Below are positions 42,272 to 50,900 of a stretch of DNA of 64,000 nucleotides, one piece after another (position 1 is the first letter of the stretch; the number at the start of each line of letters is the position of its first letter). Source of the stretch: JBEKCB01 sp052139675 (lineage in GTDB: Bacteria; Planctomycetota; Brocadiia; CAIUPP01); contig JBKQWE010000014.1 of NCBI GenBank assembly GCA_052139675.1, positions 49,601 through 113,600 on the forward strand, read 5' to 3'. The position numbers and the translations under genes were made by a program. The notes below the pieces were generated by a model that was not told where the DNA came from, searched no databases, and was given only the letters and a program-made list of their open reading frames with translations.

Positions 42272-42811
42272 CTATGTGCCACTGCCCGCTGCAGTGTATT
42301 CCTCAGCCTTGGCCGGCGTCCCAGGCGGCTGCGACGCCTTCAACTCGGCCGGCGGACCGCTCGGACGCCGCTCGTCCCGCCAGCTCTTCAGCCATTCCTC
42401 GTACTTCGTTCGCTGCTCCGGGTTCAGGATCAGCTTGGTTTTCTCAACGGCTTCCTGGAACGTCTTCTCGCGCGTCTTGCCGAGTTCCGCCATCTTGGCC
42501 TGGTAGTCCTTGACCACACCCTCGTACTTGATTTTCTGCTCCTCGGTCAGCATCGCGCGGACGGCCTCTTCGCGCTGCTTCTGAAGCGCCTGCCGCTGCT
42601 CGCTCTGCACCTTGCGGGAGTCGCGCATGACGGCGTTCCAGATCTCGTCCATCTTCCCGGTCTGCTCCGCGGTCAGTTTCAAATCCGGGAAACGCCTGGG
42701 CGCGCGGCGGGTGGACGACGGGATGGTATATCCCACCACGAAGCCGGCGGCCATGGTGACCGCGAAGGCGGCGATCAGGATCAGCATCAGTCTGGCTTTA
42801 GTCACGTGCAT
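42272..42811 (-). CDS. Spy/CpxP-like periplasmic protein with membrane anchor
   Basis: This 179-residue protein has an N-terminal anchor (LMLILIAAFAVTMAAGFVVGYTI). A long helical region follows with two LTxEQ-type motifs (LKLTAEQTGKMDEIW; MLTEEQKIKYEGVV) and a LNPEQRTKYEEWL repeat. Such proteins (Spy, CpxP, ZraP, heavy-metal sensors) sense misfolding or metal in the periplasm. It is 4 bp downstream of the anti-sigma gene. Function within the sigma unit is inference. Confidence 0.7.
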   Translation of the reverse strand: MHVTKARLMLILIAAFAVTMAAGFVVGYTIPSSTRRAPRRFPDLKLTAEQTGKMDEIWNAVMRDSRKVQSEQRQALQKQREEAVRAMLTEEQKIKYEGVVKDYQAKMAELGKTREKTFQEAVEKTKLILNPEQRTKYEEWLKSWRDERRPSGPPAELKASQPPGTPAKAEEYTAAGSGT

Positions 42812-42815
42812 CCCT

Positions 42816-43253
42816 TCATCGGAGCTCGGTGAGAATGATCTGCGCGACGTGCGCTCCCGGGTCGTTATCCGTCGAGGCGTCCACCTGGTAGGTCACCGGC
42901 ACTTCCTGCCAAGCCGGCATGCCGGCCAGTTCCTGCGGCGCGGAGGCGCGCCAGAGCCAGGCGCCGCACACCAGCAGAATGGCCGCGGCGGCCGCGGCGA
43001 AGAACTCGCTGGTCCGCACCAGGGCCGGCTCGAGCGCCACGACCCTGCTGCGATGCAGCCGTTGGAGCGCCGCCGGCGAAAGCTCCGGCAGCCGCGCCGA
43101 GGCGAAGAGCCCGGACATCCGGCGGAGCTGCTCGAGTTCCCGCGCGCATTCCGGGCAGGCCCGCAGATGGACCTCAAGCGATCGCCGGTCCGCCGCGATC
43201 AGCTCGCCGTCATGGTACGCGTGAACTTTAACCTGATATTCGCAGTCAGCCAT
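42816..43253 (-). CDS. Zinc-finger (ZAS) anti-sigma factor
   Basis: This 145-residue protein has an N-terminal zf-HC2/ZAS domain with the His-Cys-Cys pattern (YHDGELIAADRRSLEVHLRACPEC). One membrane helix follows (EFFAAAAAAILLVCGAWLW) and then a periplasmic tail of about 45 residues. Such proteins hold ECF sigma factors at the membrane until a signal frees them. It lies 46 bp after the sigma gene. Confidence 0.85.
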   Translation of the reverse strand: MADCEYQVKVHAYHDGELIAADRRSLEVHLRACPECARELEQLRRMSGLFASARLPELSPAALQRLHRSRVVALEPALVRTSEFFAAAAAAILLVCGAWLWRASAPQELAGMPAWQEVPVTYQVDASTDNDPGAHVAQIILTELR

Positions 43254-43299
43254 GTTCAGCCCTCACCACAGAAGCGGTCGGCGGCGGCCATTTCAGCGC

Positions 43300-43824
43300 T
43301 CATGGGAGATAAGCCTTCAAGCGGTCCCTCAACTCCTGGCGCGCGCGGAAGAGCCTCGACTCCACCGTCCCGCGCGGCACCCCGAGCACTTCGGCTATTT
43401 CCTCGTACGACATGCCCTGAAACTCCCTCAGCGCGATGACTTCGCGATGTTCCGGCGTGAGTGTTTCCAGCGAGCCGAGCACGTCTATTCGCAGGCTCTG
43501 CTCCGGGCTTGGCCCCGGCGCAGTCGCGTCCAGCATCACGGTCCGCCGGACATTCCGCCTTCTGCACCATTTCGCCGCCTGCTTCACCAGGATGCGGCTG
43601 AGCCATGTTCGCACCGAAGAACGCCCTTCGAAGTTCGGCATCGCCTGGAACGCGCCTGCAAAAGTCTCCTGCAGCACGTCCTCTGCGTCCGCCGCGTTGC
43701 CGACGAGCGACACGGCCAGGCGAAACATCTCATTTGCGTAGCGGTCCACCAGTTCGTGGAAGGCCGCCTCATCGTCGCGTCTCCGCGGGTGCGGGGCCGC
43801 AGACTCGGTTTCACTCGGACACAA
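43300..43824 (-). CDS. ECF-type RNA polymerase sigma factor
   Basis: This 174-residue protein has sigma region 2 (AFHELVDRYANEMFRLAVSLVGNAADAEDVLQETF; RTWLSRILVKQAAKWCRRR) and region 4 (LTPEHREVIALREFQGMSYEEIAEVLGVPRGTVESRLFRARQELR), with the short linker of ECF factors. The start is TTG 43824 after GGAGAG; no ATG fits upstream. It is expected to be controlled by the adjacent anti-sigma factor and to drive its own operon, possibly including the T2SS genes. Confidence 0.9.
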   Translation of the reverse strand: MCPSETESAAPHPRRRDDEAAFHELVDRYANEMFRLAVSLVGNAADAEDVLQETFAGAFQAMPNFEGRSSVRTWLSRILVKQAAKWCRRRNVRRTVMLDATAPGPSPEQSLRIDVLGSLETLTPEHREVIALREFQGMSYEEIAEVLGVPRGTVESRLFRARQELRDRLKAYLP

Positions 43825-43871
43825 AGTGCACTCTCCGCCGCAGAAGTCTCGGGGTGCATGCGCTCCCGAGG

Positions 43872-43896
43872 CGAACCGGTCTATATAGATAGTTCC
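43872..43896 (-). promoter_or_regulatory. Possible ECF-type promoter of the sigma operon
   Basis: On the minus strand there is GGAACT (43896-43891), the usual -35 core for ECF sigma factors, followed after about 15 bp by CCGGTT near 43876. An alternative -10 is TATATA at 43887-43880. Spacing is approximate; this is a weak call. Confidence 0.3.
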
Positions 43897-44177
43897 TCAG
43901 CATGCTGACTTTCTTCCTTGGATTCCTGCGGGATTTAGAAATTGTCGCTTATATGGCGCATCGGAAGCAAGCGCAGCCCGGCGAGAATGGCGTAACATGC
44001 GCTCATCACGTGAGTTATACGGATTCGTCGCGCGCCGGCGCAAAAGCACCCTCACCGGCCGGCGCAACGGGATTCCCGCTCGCATATTGACATTGGGCAA
44101 TCCGCATGGTACGAAATAGACGCTCATAGCCGCCACCAGGAGCGGGCGCGCCGAGCGCCACGGTCTTCCGGATCCAC
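43897..44177 (+). other. Divergent intergenic region with promoter of the coiled-coil gene
   Basis: There is no gene here. A perfect -35 TTGACA at 44087-44092 is followed after 17 bp by a poor -10 TACGAA (44110-44115), 62 bp before ATG 44178. Small open frames in the region show no start signals or family features. Confidence 0.4.
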
Positions 44178-47100
44178 ATGGAATCCAAAGAACGCGTGGA
44201 CAACCAGCCGCCACAGCCGCCGCCGGAGCCAACCGCCGACTTCCAGGCGCTGGTGGAGAATCTTGCCCAGCCGGTCGTGATTCTCGACCGCGCCGGCAAG
44301 GTCCGCTTCATGAACCCGCGCGCCGACCGGCTGCTCGCGCGCGGATTCAAAGAACGCCTCGAAGCGCACCTGCAAAACGTGGCCCTGCGGCCGCCGACCG
44401 GCCTGGTCCGGCTCCGCGTGGACGGCGCCGCCGACCTGATCCTGCAAATCCGGCTTTCCGACATCGCCTGGCAGGGCAAGCCGGCGATGCAGCTTTCGCT
44501 GACGGACGTGACCGCCTACGCCGTCAACGAGGAACGCTCCTCGCAGGACATCGTGAAGCTGAAGGAGCGCAACCACGCCTTGCGGGAGTGGCGTACGAGG
44601 CTCGAGGCGCAGGTGCGGAGCCTGGCTGCGGAACGCGACGCCGTCTACGCCTCGAGTGCGCAGCGGCTCGCGCAGGAGACCGGCCGGTTCCAGAAGAGCC
44701 AGCGCGAGGCGCAGGCGCAGCGCGAGCGCCTCGAAGCGCAGATCCAGGAACTCCGCGCCGAATCGGCGGAGCTGCGCGCCGCGCCCGCCGCGGAGCCGAC
44801 GAACGAGGAGTTCGCCGAGGCCCGCCGGACGATTGACGAGTTGACCGCCCGCCGCCGCGACCTCGAAGCGCGCGCCGAACAGAGCGCCGCGCAGTTGAGG
44901 CACCTCCAGGAGGCCGCCGCGCAGGCGGAGAGCCGGCTTGCGGCGGCCCAGGAGCAGTCCCGCGGCCAGGCGCAGGCCGAGGCGCAGCAGCTCCGCGAGC
45001 AAATCGCCGAGGGCGAGCGCGCGACGGCGGAATCGGCCGAGCGCAACCGCCGCCTCGACGAGCAACTCACCCGGCTCGCGGCCGAGCACGAGAACGCCAC
45101 CCGGCAGCTTCAGGATGCGGCCGCCGCGCGGGACCGGGCGCAGGAGGAAATCGCGCGGCTGCAGCCGCTGGCTGACCAGTTGGCGCAGTCCGGCGCGCAA
45201 CTCCGGCAGAAGAGCGTCGAGCTGGACCGCTCGCGCGAGGCCGCCGGCGCGCTGGAGCGCGAACTGGCCGCCTCGCAACGCGTCCTCGGGGAACTGCGCG
45301 CCGGCCGCGAGGCGCTCGAGGAGCGCATCAAGGAGCAGGTGGACGAACTGCTGAAGTCCGGCGAGCAGGTCCAGGCGCAGACCGCGGAGCGCCACAAGGC
45401 CGGGGCGGAGAATGAACGACTTCGACAGCAGATCGCCGAATTGCGCGCCGAGCGCGAGGCCGAGCGCGGGCGCTTCCAGGCGCAGGCGAAAGAGCTGAGC
45501 GCCGTCCACGCGCAGTTGAAGGCGGAGTTGGACCGCGAGCGCGCCGGGCGAAAGAAGGCGCTTGACGAGGCCGCGCGCCTTCAGCAGGAAATCCCGAACT
45601 CGACGCTGGCGCGAAGCAAAATCGAGGAGCATCGCGCGCAACTCCAGGCGCTGGTGCAGGAGCTGACCGCCGCACAGGCCCAATCCAAATCCGACCTCGA
45701 CCTCGAGCGCGCCGAGCGGAAGAAGGCGCTCGATGAGGCCGCGCGGCTCCAGCAGGAACTCTCGAAAGCAGCCCAGGCGCGAAGCAGGGTCGAGGCGCAG
45801 CACGCGCAACTCCAGGCGCAGGCGCAGGAGCTGACCGCCGCGCAGGCCCAATCCAAATCCGACCTCGACCGCGAGCGCGCCGAGCGGAAAAAAGCGCTCG
45901 ACGAGGCCGCGCGGCTTCAGCAGGAACTCTCGAAGTCGGCCCAGGCGCGAAGCAGGGTCGAGGCGCAGCACGCGCAGCTCCAGGCGCTGGTGGCGGAGCT
46001 GACCGCGTTCCGGGAGCTATCCAAATCCGACCTCGACCGGGAGCGCGCCGCCCGCCGGAAGGCGCTCGAAGAGGCCGCACGGCTTCAGCAGGAAATCTCG
46101 AAGTCGGCCCAGGCGCAGGAGGAATTGTCGGCGCAGCGCGCGCAACGGCAGGCGCTGGCGCAGGAACTGGCCGCCGCGCGGGCGCAATCCGAATCCGCAC
46201 TCGAGCAGCAGAGCGCCGAGCGCAGGAAGGCGCTCGACGAAGCCGCGCGGCTTCAGCAGGAAATCTCGAAATCGGCCCAGGCGCAGGAGGAACTGTCGGC
46301 GCAGCAGGCGCGCCTCCAGGCGCTGGTGCTGGAACTGACCGCCGCGCAGGCGCAATCCAGGTCCGAGCTCGACCAGGAGCGCGCCGAGCGCCGGAAGGCG
46401 CTCGACGAGGCCGCGCGGCTTCAGCAGGAAATCCCGAAGTCAACGCTGGCGCGAAGCAAGATCGAGGCGCAGCGCGCGCAGCTCCAGGCGCTGGTGCAGG
46501 ACCTGACCGCCGCGGAGGCGCGGTCGAAATCGGAACTCGACCAGGAGCGGGCCGACCGGAAGAAGGCGCTCGAAGAGGCCGCGCAGCTTCGGCAGGAAAT
46601 CTCGAAGTCGGCCCAGGCGCGGGACGAACTCTCGGCGGAGCGCGCGCAGTTCCAGGCGCAGTTGCAGGAACGGGCCGCCGAGCAGGCGCAGACCCAATCC
46701 GAACTCGACCGGGAACGCGCCGAGCGCAAGAAGGCGCTCGACGAGGCCGCGCGGCTTCAGCAGGAAATCTCGAAGTCGGCACGCGCGCAAGAGGAGGCGT
46801 CGGCGCAGCGCGAGCGGCTTCAGCAGCAGGCCGACGAGCTCTCCGAGGCGCGGGCCTGGTCGGAGGCGGAGACCGAGCGCGCGCGCGAGGAAATCGCCCG
46901 GCTTCAGCGCGCGGCCGCGGAAGCGGAGACGGAGGCGGACCGCGCGCGGCGGCAGGTCCAGGAGGAGACCGCGCGCCGGCAGGAGGCCGAGACGACGGGC
47001 GCGAAGCGGCTCGAGGAGATCGAGGCGCTCAAGCGGGCGTTCGATGACCGCCGGCTCGAAACCGACGCGCTCGCCGGGACGCACGCCGCCGAGCTGGAGA

Positions 47101-47753
47101 AGGCCGGGGAGCAATCGCAATCGGAGGGCGCCGAGCGCACGCGGCTCGAGGAGAAGGTCCGCGCCCTCGAAAGCGAAGAGACGGCCCTGCGCTCCGAGTT
47201 CGAGTGGCGCGCCGCGGAGCAGGCCGAATCGCTCGCCGCCGTGCGCGAGCAACTCCAGAAGGAGACGCTCGATCGGATACAGGCCGAGGAGGAAAACGAA
47301 ACGCTCCGGCGCGAAATCGCCCATCCCAGGGCTGCGCCGGGGGAGCCGGATGCGCGCATCGCGGAAGCGCTGCAAAGCGCCGACCCGATCCAGCGCGAAC
47401 TCGCCGGCGGCCGGGAAGCGCAGTCGCAAAACAAGCTGCTGCGGAAGAAACTCACCGAAATCCGCCACGCGGCGCAGCAAGGGCAGATCGAACGCGCGGC
47501 CCTGGCGCTGCAGGTCCAGTCCCAGGCGGCTGCGTTGGAGAAGGCCCGGGTGGAACTCCAGCGCGCGAAGGAGGAGAACCAGCGGCTCCGCCAAAGCCTC
47601 GGCGATGCCACGGACGACGCCCTGCCGTTGAAGGCCGGCCGGGAGGTCCTCGAGGACCCGGCGAAGAAGAGCGCCGGCGATCCCGCCAAGCCCGAAGGCG
47701 CCGCCGCTAAGACTGAAGAGAGCTGGCCCCGGCGCCTGTTCCCGTCGCGCTAG
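44178..47753 (+). CDS. PAS-domain giant coiled-coil protein
   Basis: This 1191-residue protein has a Pro-rich start, a PAS-like domain (about 20-115; ALVENLAQPVVILDRAGKVRFMNPRADRLL) and then about 1000 residues of Ala/Glu/Gln/Arg-rich coiled coil. The core is eight 56-residue repeats, each eight heptads, with a consensus like ERAERKKALDEAARLQQE. No signal peptide or membrane helix is visible, and the C-terminus is basic (PRRLFPSR). It could be a cytoplasmic scaffold, filament or polarity protein sensing a ligand or redox state through the PAS domain; no specific family is recognised. A ribosome-binding site is weak. A perfect palindrome begins at the last base of its stop codon. Confidence 0.8.
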   Translation: MESKERVDNQPPQPPPEPTADFQALVENLAQPVVILDRAGKVRFMNPRADRLLARGFKERLEAHLQNVALRPPTGLVRLRVDGAADLILQIRLSDIAWQGKPAMQLSLTDVTAYAVNEERSSQDIVKLKERNHALREWRTRLEAQVRSLAAERDAVYASSAQRLAQETGRFQKSQREAQAQRERLEAQIQELRAESAELRAAPAAEPTNEEFAEARRTIDELTARRRDLEARAEQSAAQLRHLQEAAAQAESRLAAAQEQSRGQAQAEAQQLREQIAEGERATAESAERNRRLDEQLTRLAAEHENATRQLQDAAAARDRAQEEIARLQPLADQLAQSGAQLRQKSVELDRSREAAGALERELAASQRVLGELRAGREALEERIKEQVDELLKSGEQVQAQTAERHKAGAENERLRQQIAELRAEREAERGRFQAQAKELSAVHAQLKAELDRERAGRKKALDEAARLQQEIPNSTLARSKIEEHRAQLQALVQELTAAQAQSKSDLDLERAERKKALDEAARLQQELSKAAQARSRVEAQHAQLQAQAQELTAAQAQSKSDLDRERAERKKALDEAARLQQELSKSAQARSRVEAQHAQLQALVAELTAFRELSKSDLDRERAARRKALEEAARLQQEISKSAQAQEELSAQRAQRQALAQELAAARAQSESALEQQSAERRKALDEAARLQQEISKSAQAQEELSAQQARLQALVLELTAAQAQSRSELDQERAERRKALDEAARLQQEIPKSTLARSKIEAQRAQLQALVQDLTAAEARSKSELDQERADRKKALEEAAQLRQEISKSAQARDELSAERAQFQAQLQERAAEQAQTQSELDRERAERKKALDEAARLQQEISKSARAQEEASAQRERLQQQADELSEARAWSEAETERAREEIARLQRAAAEAETEADRARRQVQEETARRQEAETTGAKRLEEIEALKRAFDDRRLETDALAGTHAAELEKAGEQSQSEGAERTRLEEKVRALESEETALRSEFEWRAAEQAESLAAVREQLQKETLDRIQAEEENETLRREIAHPRAAPGEPDARIAEALQSADPIQRELAGGREAQSQNKLLRKKLTEIRHAAQQGQIERAALALQVQSQAAALEKARVELQRAKEENQRLRQSLGDATDDALPLKAGREVLEDPAKKSAGDPAKPEGAAAKTEESWPRRLFPSR
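45531..46826 (+). repeat. Eight in-frame 168-bp repeats (56 residues each)
   Basis: Units begin at 45531 and every 168 bp after, to 46707. I checked the spacing between units 2 and 3 and the start of unit 8. No indels break the period. 56 residues equal eight heptads, so the coiled-coil register is kept through the array. The last unit decays after about 40 residues. Confidence 0.85.
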
Positions 47754-47798
47754 TGTTTAGTTGCGTAAATTGGCGTACCAATTTACGCAACTAAACAC
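47753..47798. terminator. Perfect 21-bp palindrome abutting a stop codon
   Basis: The arms 47753-47773 and 47778-47798 are perfect reverse complements around the loop CGTA; the inner arm reads TTGCGTAAATTGG. It begins in the TAG stop of the coiled-coil gene and lies between convergent genes. It is AT-richer than its surroundings and has no U-run. It is a likely bidirectional terminator or a mobile palindrome. Confidence 0.7.
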
Positions 47799-47848
47799 GG
47801 CCCAACGGAACGTATAACTCGGTACAACGACGCGGCTTATTGCGGTCA

Positions 47849-47891
47849 TGCTTCCTTGCGGAAATAGGACGCCTATTTCCGCAACGAAGCA
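47849..47891. repeat. Second palindrome with related core
   Basis: TGCTTC, a mismatch, then TTGCGGAAATAGG (47856-47868), loop ACG and the complementary arm to 47891. The core TTGCGGAAATAGG resembles TTGCGTAAATTGG of the neighbouring palindrome. It lies 24 bp from the end of the DUF3857 gene. Confidence 0.65.
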
Positions 47892-47914
47892 CAAGAACCC
47901 GCCCGCCGGCTGAT

Positions 47915-50900
47915 CTATTCCTCGCCGCCCGCCGTCGCCAGCACCGTGCGCGCGCTCGGGTGGTTCATCAGGCTCTGGATGTGGAGCAGGTCCTCGTAGT
48001 CCGTCGCCGGAATCATGGCCGGCAATAAGTTCATGGTCTGCTCGATCACGCAGCGCGCGCCGTTCCCGCCCGCCGCCGCGCCCTCGTTTCTCCGGTACGA
48101 CAGGACGCGGACCACTCCGGCGCTTGCCGGGGCCTTCCACTCGATTTCGGCCGGCTGCAAGGCCAGCGTGGCGAATTCCTGCGGCAGCGTGAGCGTGGTG
48201 CGGATGGCGACCCGCCGCGGGCCCTGCCAGAAGATCGGGTTGTCGCGCGTCTCCGACCGGAAGCCGAAAAGGTCCTGCAGGCTGGCGGGCAACGTGAAGG
48301 AAAGATAAGCGCCGCTGCGGGCGGCGTAGCCCGGGGCGCGGACGGTGAATTGCTCGACGCCGGGATACGAATCGAACGACGTCTCCAGATCGCCCTCGGC
48401 GGTCGCGGCCTGGGAAATCTGCGCGACGGCTCCCATGAAGTACCGGCGGCGCTCCTCGGGGACCATCTCGGCGAACCGCTTGCGCGCGTCGGCATAGCCG
48501 GAGCCGTAGTAATTCGTCCGCTTGCGGATGACGGCGTCGCCGTTGGCCTGCACGGTCACGTCGAAGTCCGTGTCGCTGCGGTCGCGCATCATGGGCCGGG
48601 CCTTGATGGTGAAGAGCTTCCCGGCGTCCATGCCGAGCCCGTAGCAGCCGTCGTGCGCGGTGGCGCCGAGCGCGGCGTACTCGTCGGTGTCGTTCAGGTA
48701 CACCTCCTTGCCGTCGAGCCGCACGCGCACGAGCACGGCGCCGAAGTCCGACGGGCTCGGCGCGCCGTCGAGCGGCGGCGCCAGGTTGACGACGACCGGC
48801 ACGCCGGAGGCGAGGACGAACGCCGGCCGGAAGCCGGCGGCCCGCAGCAGGGCGTGGAGCAGCACGGCTCGGTCGGCGCTGTTGCCATAGCTTTCCTTGA
48901 GCGTCCGGTCGGCGGGCGTGACGGCGGAAAGCGGCAGTTCGTCCAGCCCCGGCCCGGCGTAGCGGATCTGCTTCGCGACGAAATTGCGGATGGCGGTCAG
49001 CCGCGCCGCGTCATCCGCGGCGCCCTGGATCAGCGCCTTCGCCTGCCGCTGCGCTTCCTTCTGGCCGGAGGCGGCCTCCTTCAGTTTCGCCTCGACCTGC
49101 GCGCCGTAGGTTTTCCAGTTCCCCGTCGAGAGGCAGACGGTCGGCAGGTACGCCCAGGACGGCGGCAGCAGGATCTCGGGCTTGACGCTGCGCTGGTCCG
49201 CCGCGGACCATTCGCGGCGCACGGCGTTCTCGAGCGTCTCCGACTGCTCGTGCAGCGCATCCGCGAAGTGCGGCTGGACGGCCAGCGGGAGGTCGGCCGG
49301 GACGGTGACGCTCAGCGTGCGCGACTGGATCGGGTCCACGCCGCGGAACGCGACGCGCGCGGCGAAGAACGGCCGGTCCTTGCAGACGCGCTTGACCTTG
49401 TACTCGATCACGCTGCCGACCTCGACGCCGGGCAGGCTGACGACGAGCGTCTTGGCCGCCGGGTATCGCGGGGCCGATCCGGCCCACTCCGCGTCCATCA
49501 GGTTCTGCTCTTCCTTCTGCGCGGACTTCACCGAGCCGTCCGGGGCCGTCACCGTGGCGCTCTCGAGCGTCAGCTCTTCCCACGCCGGGTTGTAGCCGAG
49601 TTTGACCTCGGAGTTCTTTTTCTTCCCGCCGTACGTGAGCACCTTCATGCGGAGGGTGCGCGTCACGGTCCACGAGTGCGCATCGGCCAGTTCGTACTCC
49701 GTGCGGTCGCTGAGGATCTCCGCGTCGGCGGGCGGCTGCGCGGCGGCGAAGACCGCTTTCTGCCGCTCGTCGCGCTCCATCGTCCTCAGCGCGTCCTTCA
49801 GCGTGAGGTACTGCGCGGGCGTGAACTCGACCACCTTCAGCAGGAACGTCTCCTTGCGCGTGAGCGTGTTCCCGTCGCGCGCGAGCGACTCCGAGAAACT
49901 CACCGCATCGTTCTCCACCGGCTCGTACGCCGGCGGCGCGAGCGTCTTGCCGATGTCCTCGGCCTTCAGCGTCAGCGTCTCCTCCAGGCCGCAGGCGATC
50001 TCGGTCATGAGCGGATACTTGCGTTTCTCGAGGCCGGTTCCGCCAAGGATGAAATTGACCATGCCCACGCGCGCGCCGATGCCCGGCAGCGGCAGCAGCA
50101 TCGTCTCGCCGTTGGTGATCGGGAGGCCGCGCGCCTCGAACCGCAGCTTGACGGTGAGCGGCGAGGAGGTGTCCATCAGGTCCGCCGGCGTCAGCTCGAA
50201 CCCGCTCAGCCGCGCGCCCGTCGCGGCGCGCCGCACCAGCCCTTCGAAGAACACCCGCCGTTCCTCCGGCGGCAGGCGCGAGAAATGGTCGCGGTACACG
50301 CTGTCGTTGATCCCGTCGAAATGCAGCACGCTCTCGGCGGTCAGGTCGCCGGCGGCGTTGAGCGTGGCGGTCGTCTCGATGCGCATCAGGTTCTCCGTCG
50401 CCGGAGTGATCGGAGAGGTCTTCAGCGTTTCGCCCTCGGGCGTGGCGACCAGGTAGCTGTCATTCGAGAGGTAGGCCGGCAGCAGCTCGCGCGTGTTCTC
50501 GTCGGTCGGGTCCATCAGCAGGTATGAGCCGTCGGGCTCGCGCGCGGCGACGATGGCGTGGTTGAAATACGGCTGCGGGACGTCGGCGTCCTTCTTGGGG
50601 CCGACCTCGATCAGCACGGGGAACGCCTCGATCTCGGCCAGGCGCAGCATCTCGACGAGGAGCGCCGCCTTGTCGCGGCAGACGCCGTACTTGTTGTCGA
50701 ACGTGATGCGCACGTCGTGCGGCTCGTAGCCGGGCGCCTCCTTCTCGAGCGTGATGCCCATGTAGCGCACCTTCTGCGAGACGAACTTGAACAGCGCCTC
50801 GATCTTCTTCCGGCGATCGGTGAGGCCCTGCGTCAGCTCGGCCACGGTCGTCTTCATCGCGTCGGTCGGCGTCAGGTGCGGCAGGCTGAGCTGCCAGTAC

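Noticed and set aside
44178..47753. Chemoreceptor or histidine kinase
   Set aside because: A PAS-like start is present, but no membrane helix, HAMP, MCP signalling tip or kinase domain is visible.
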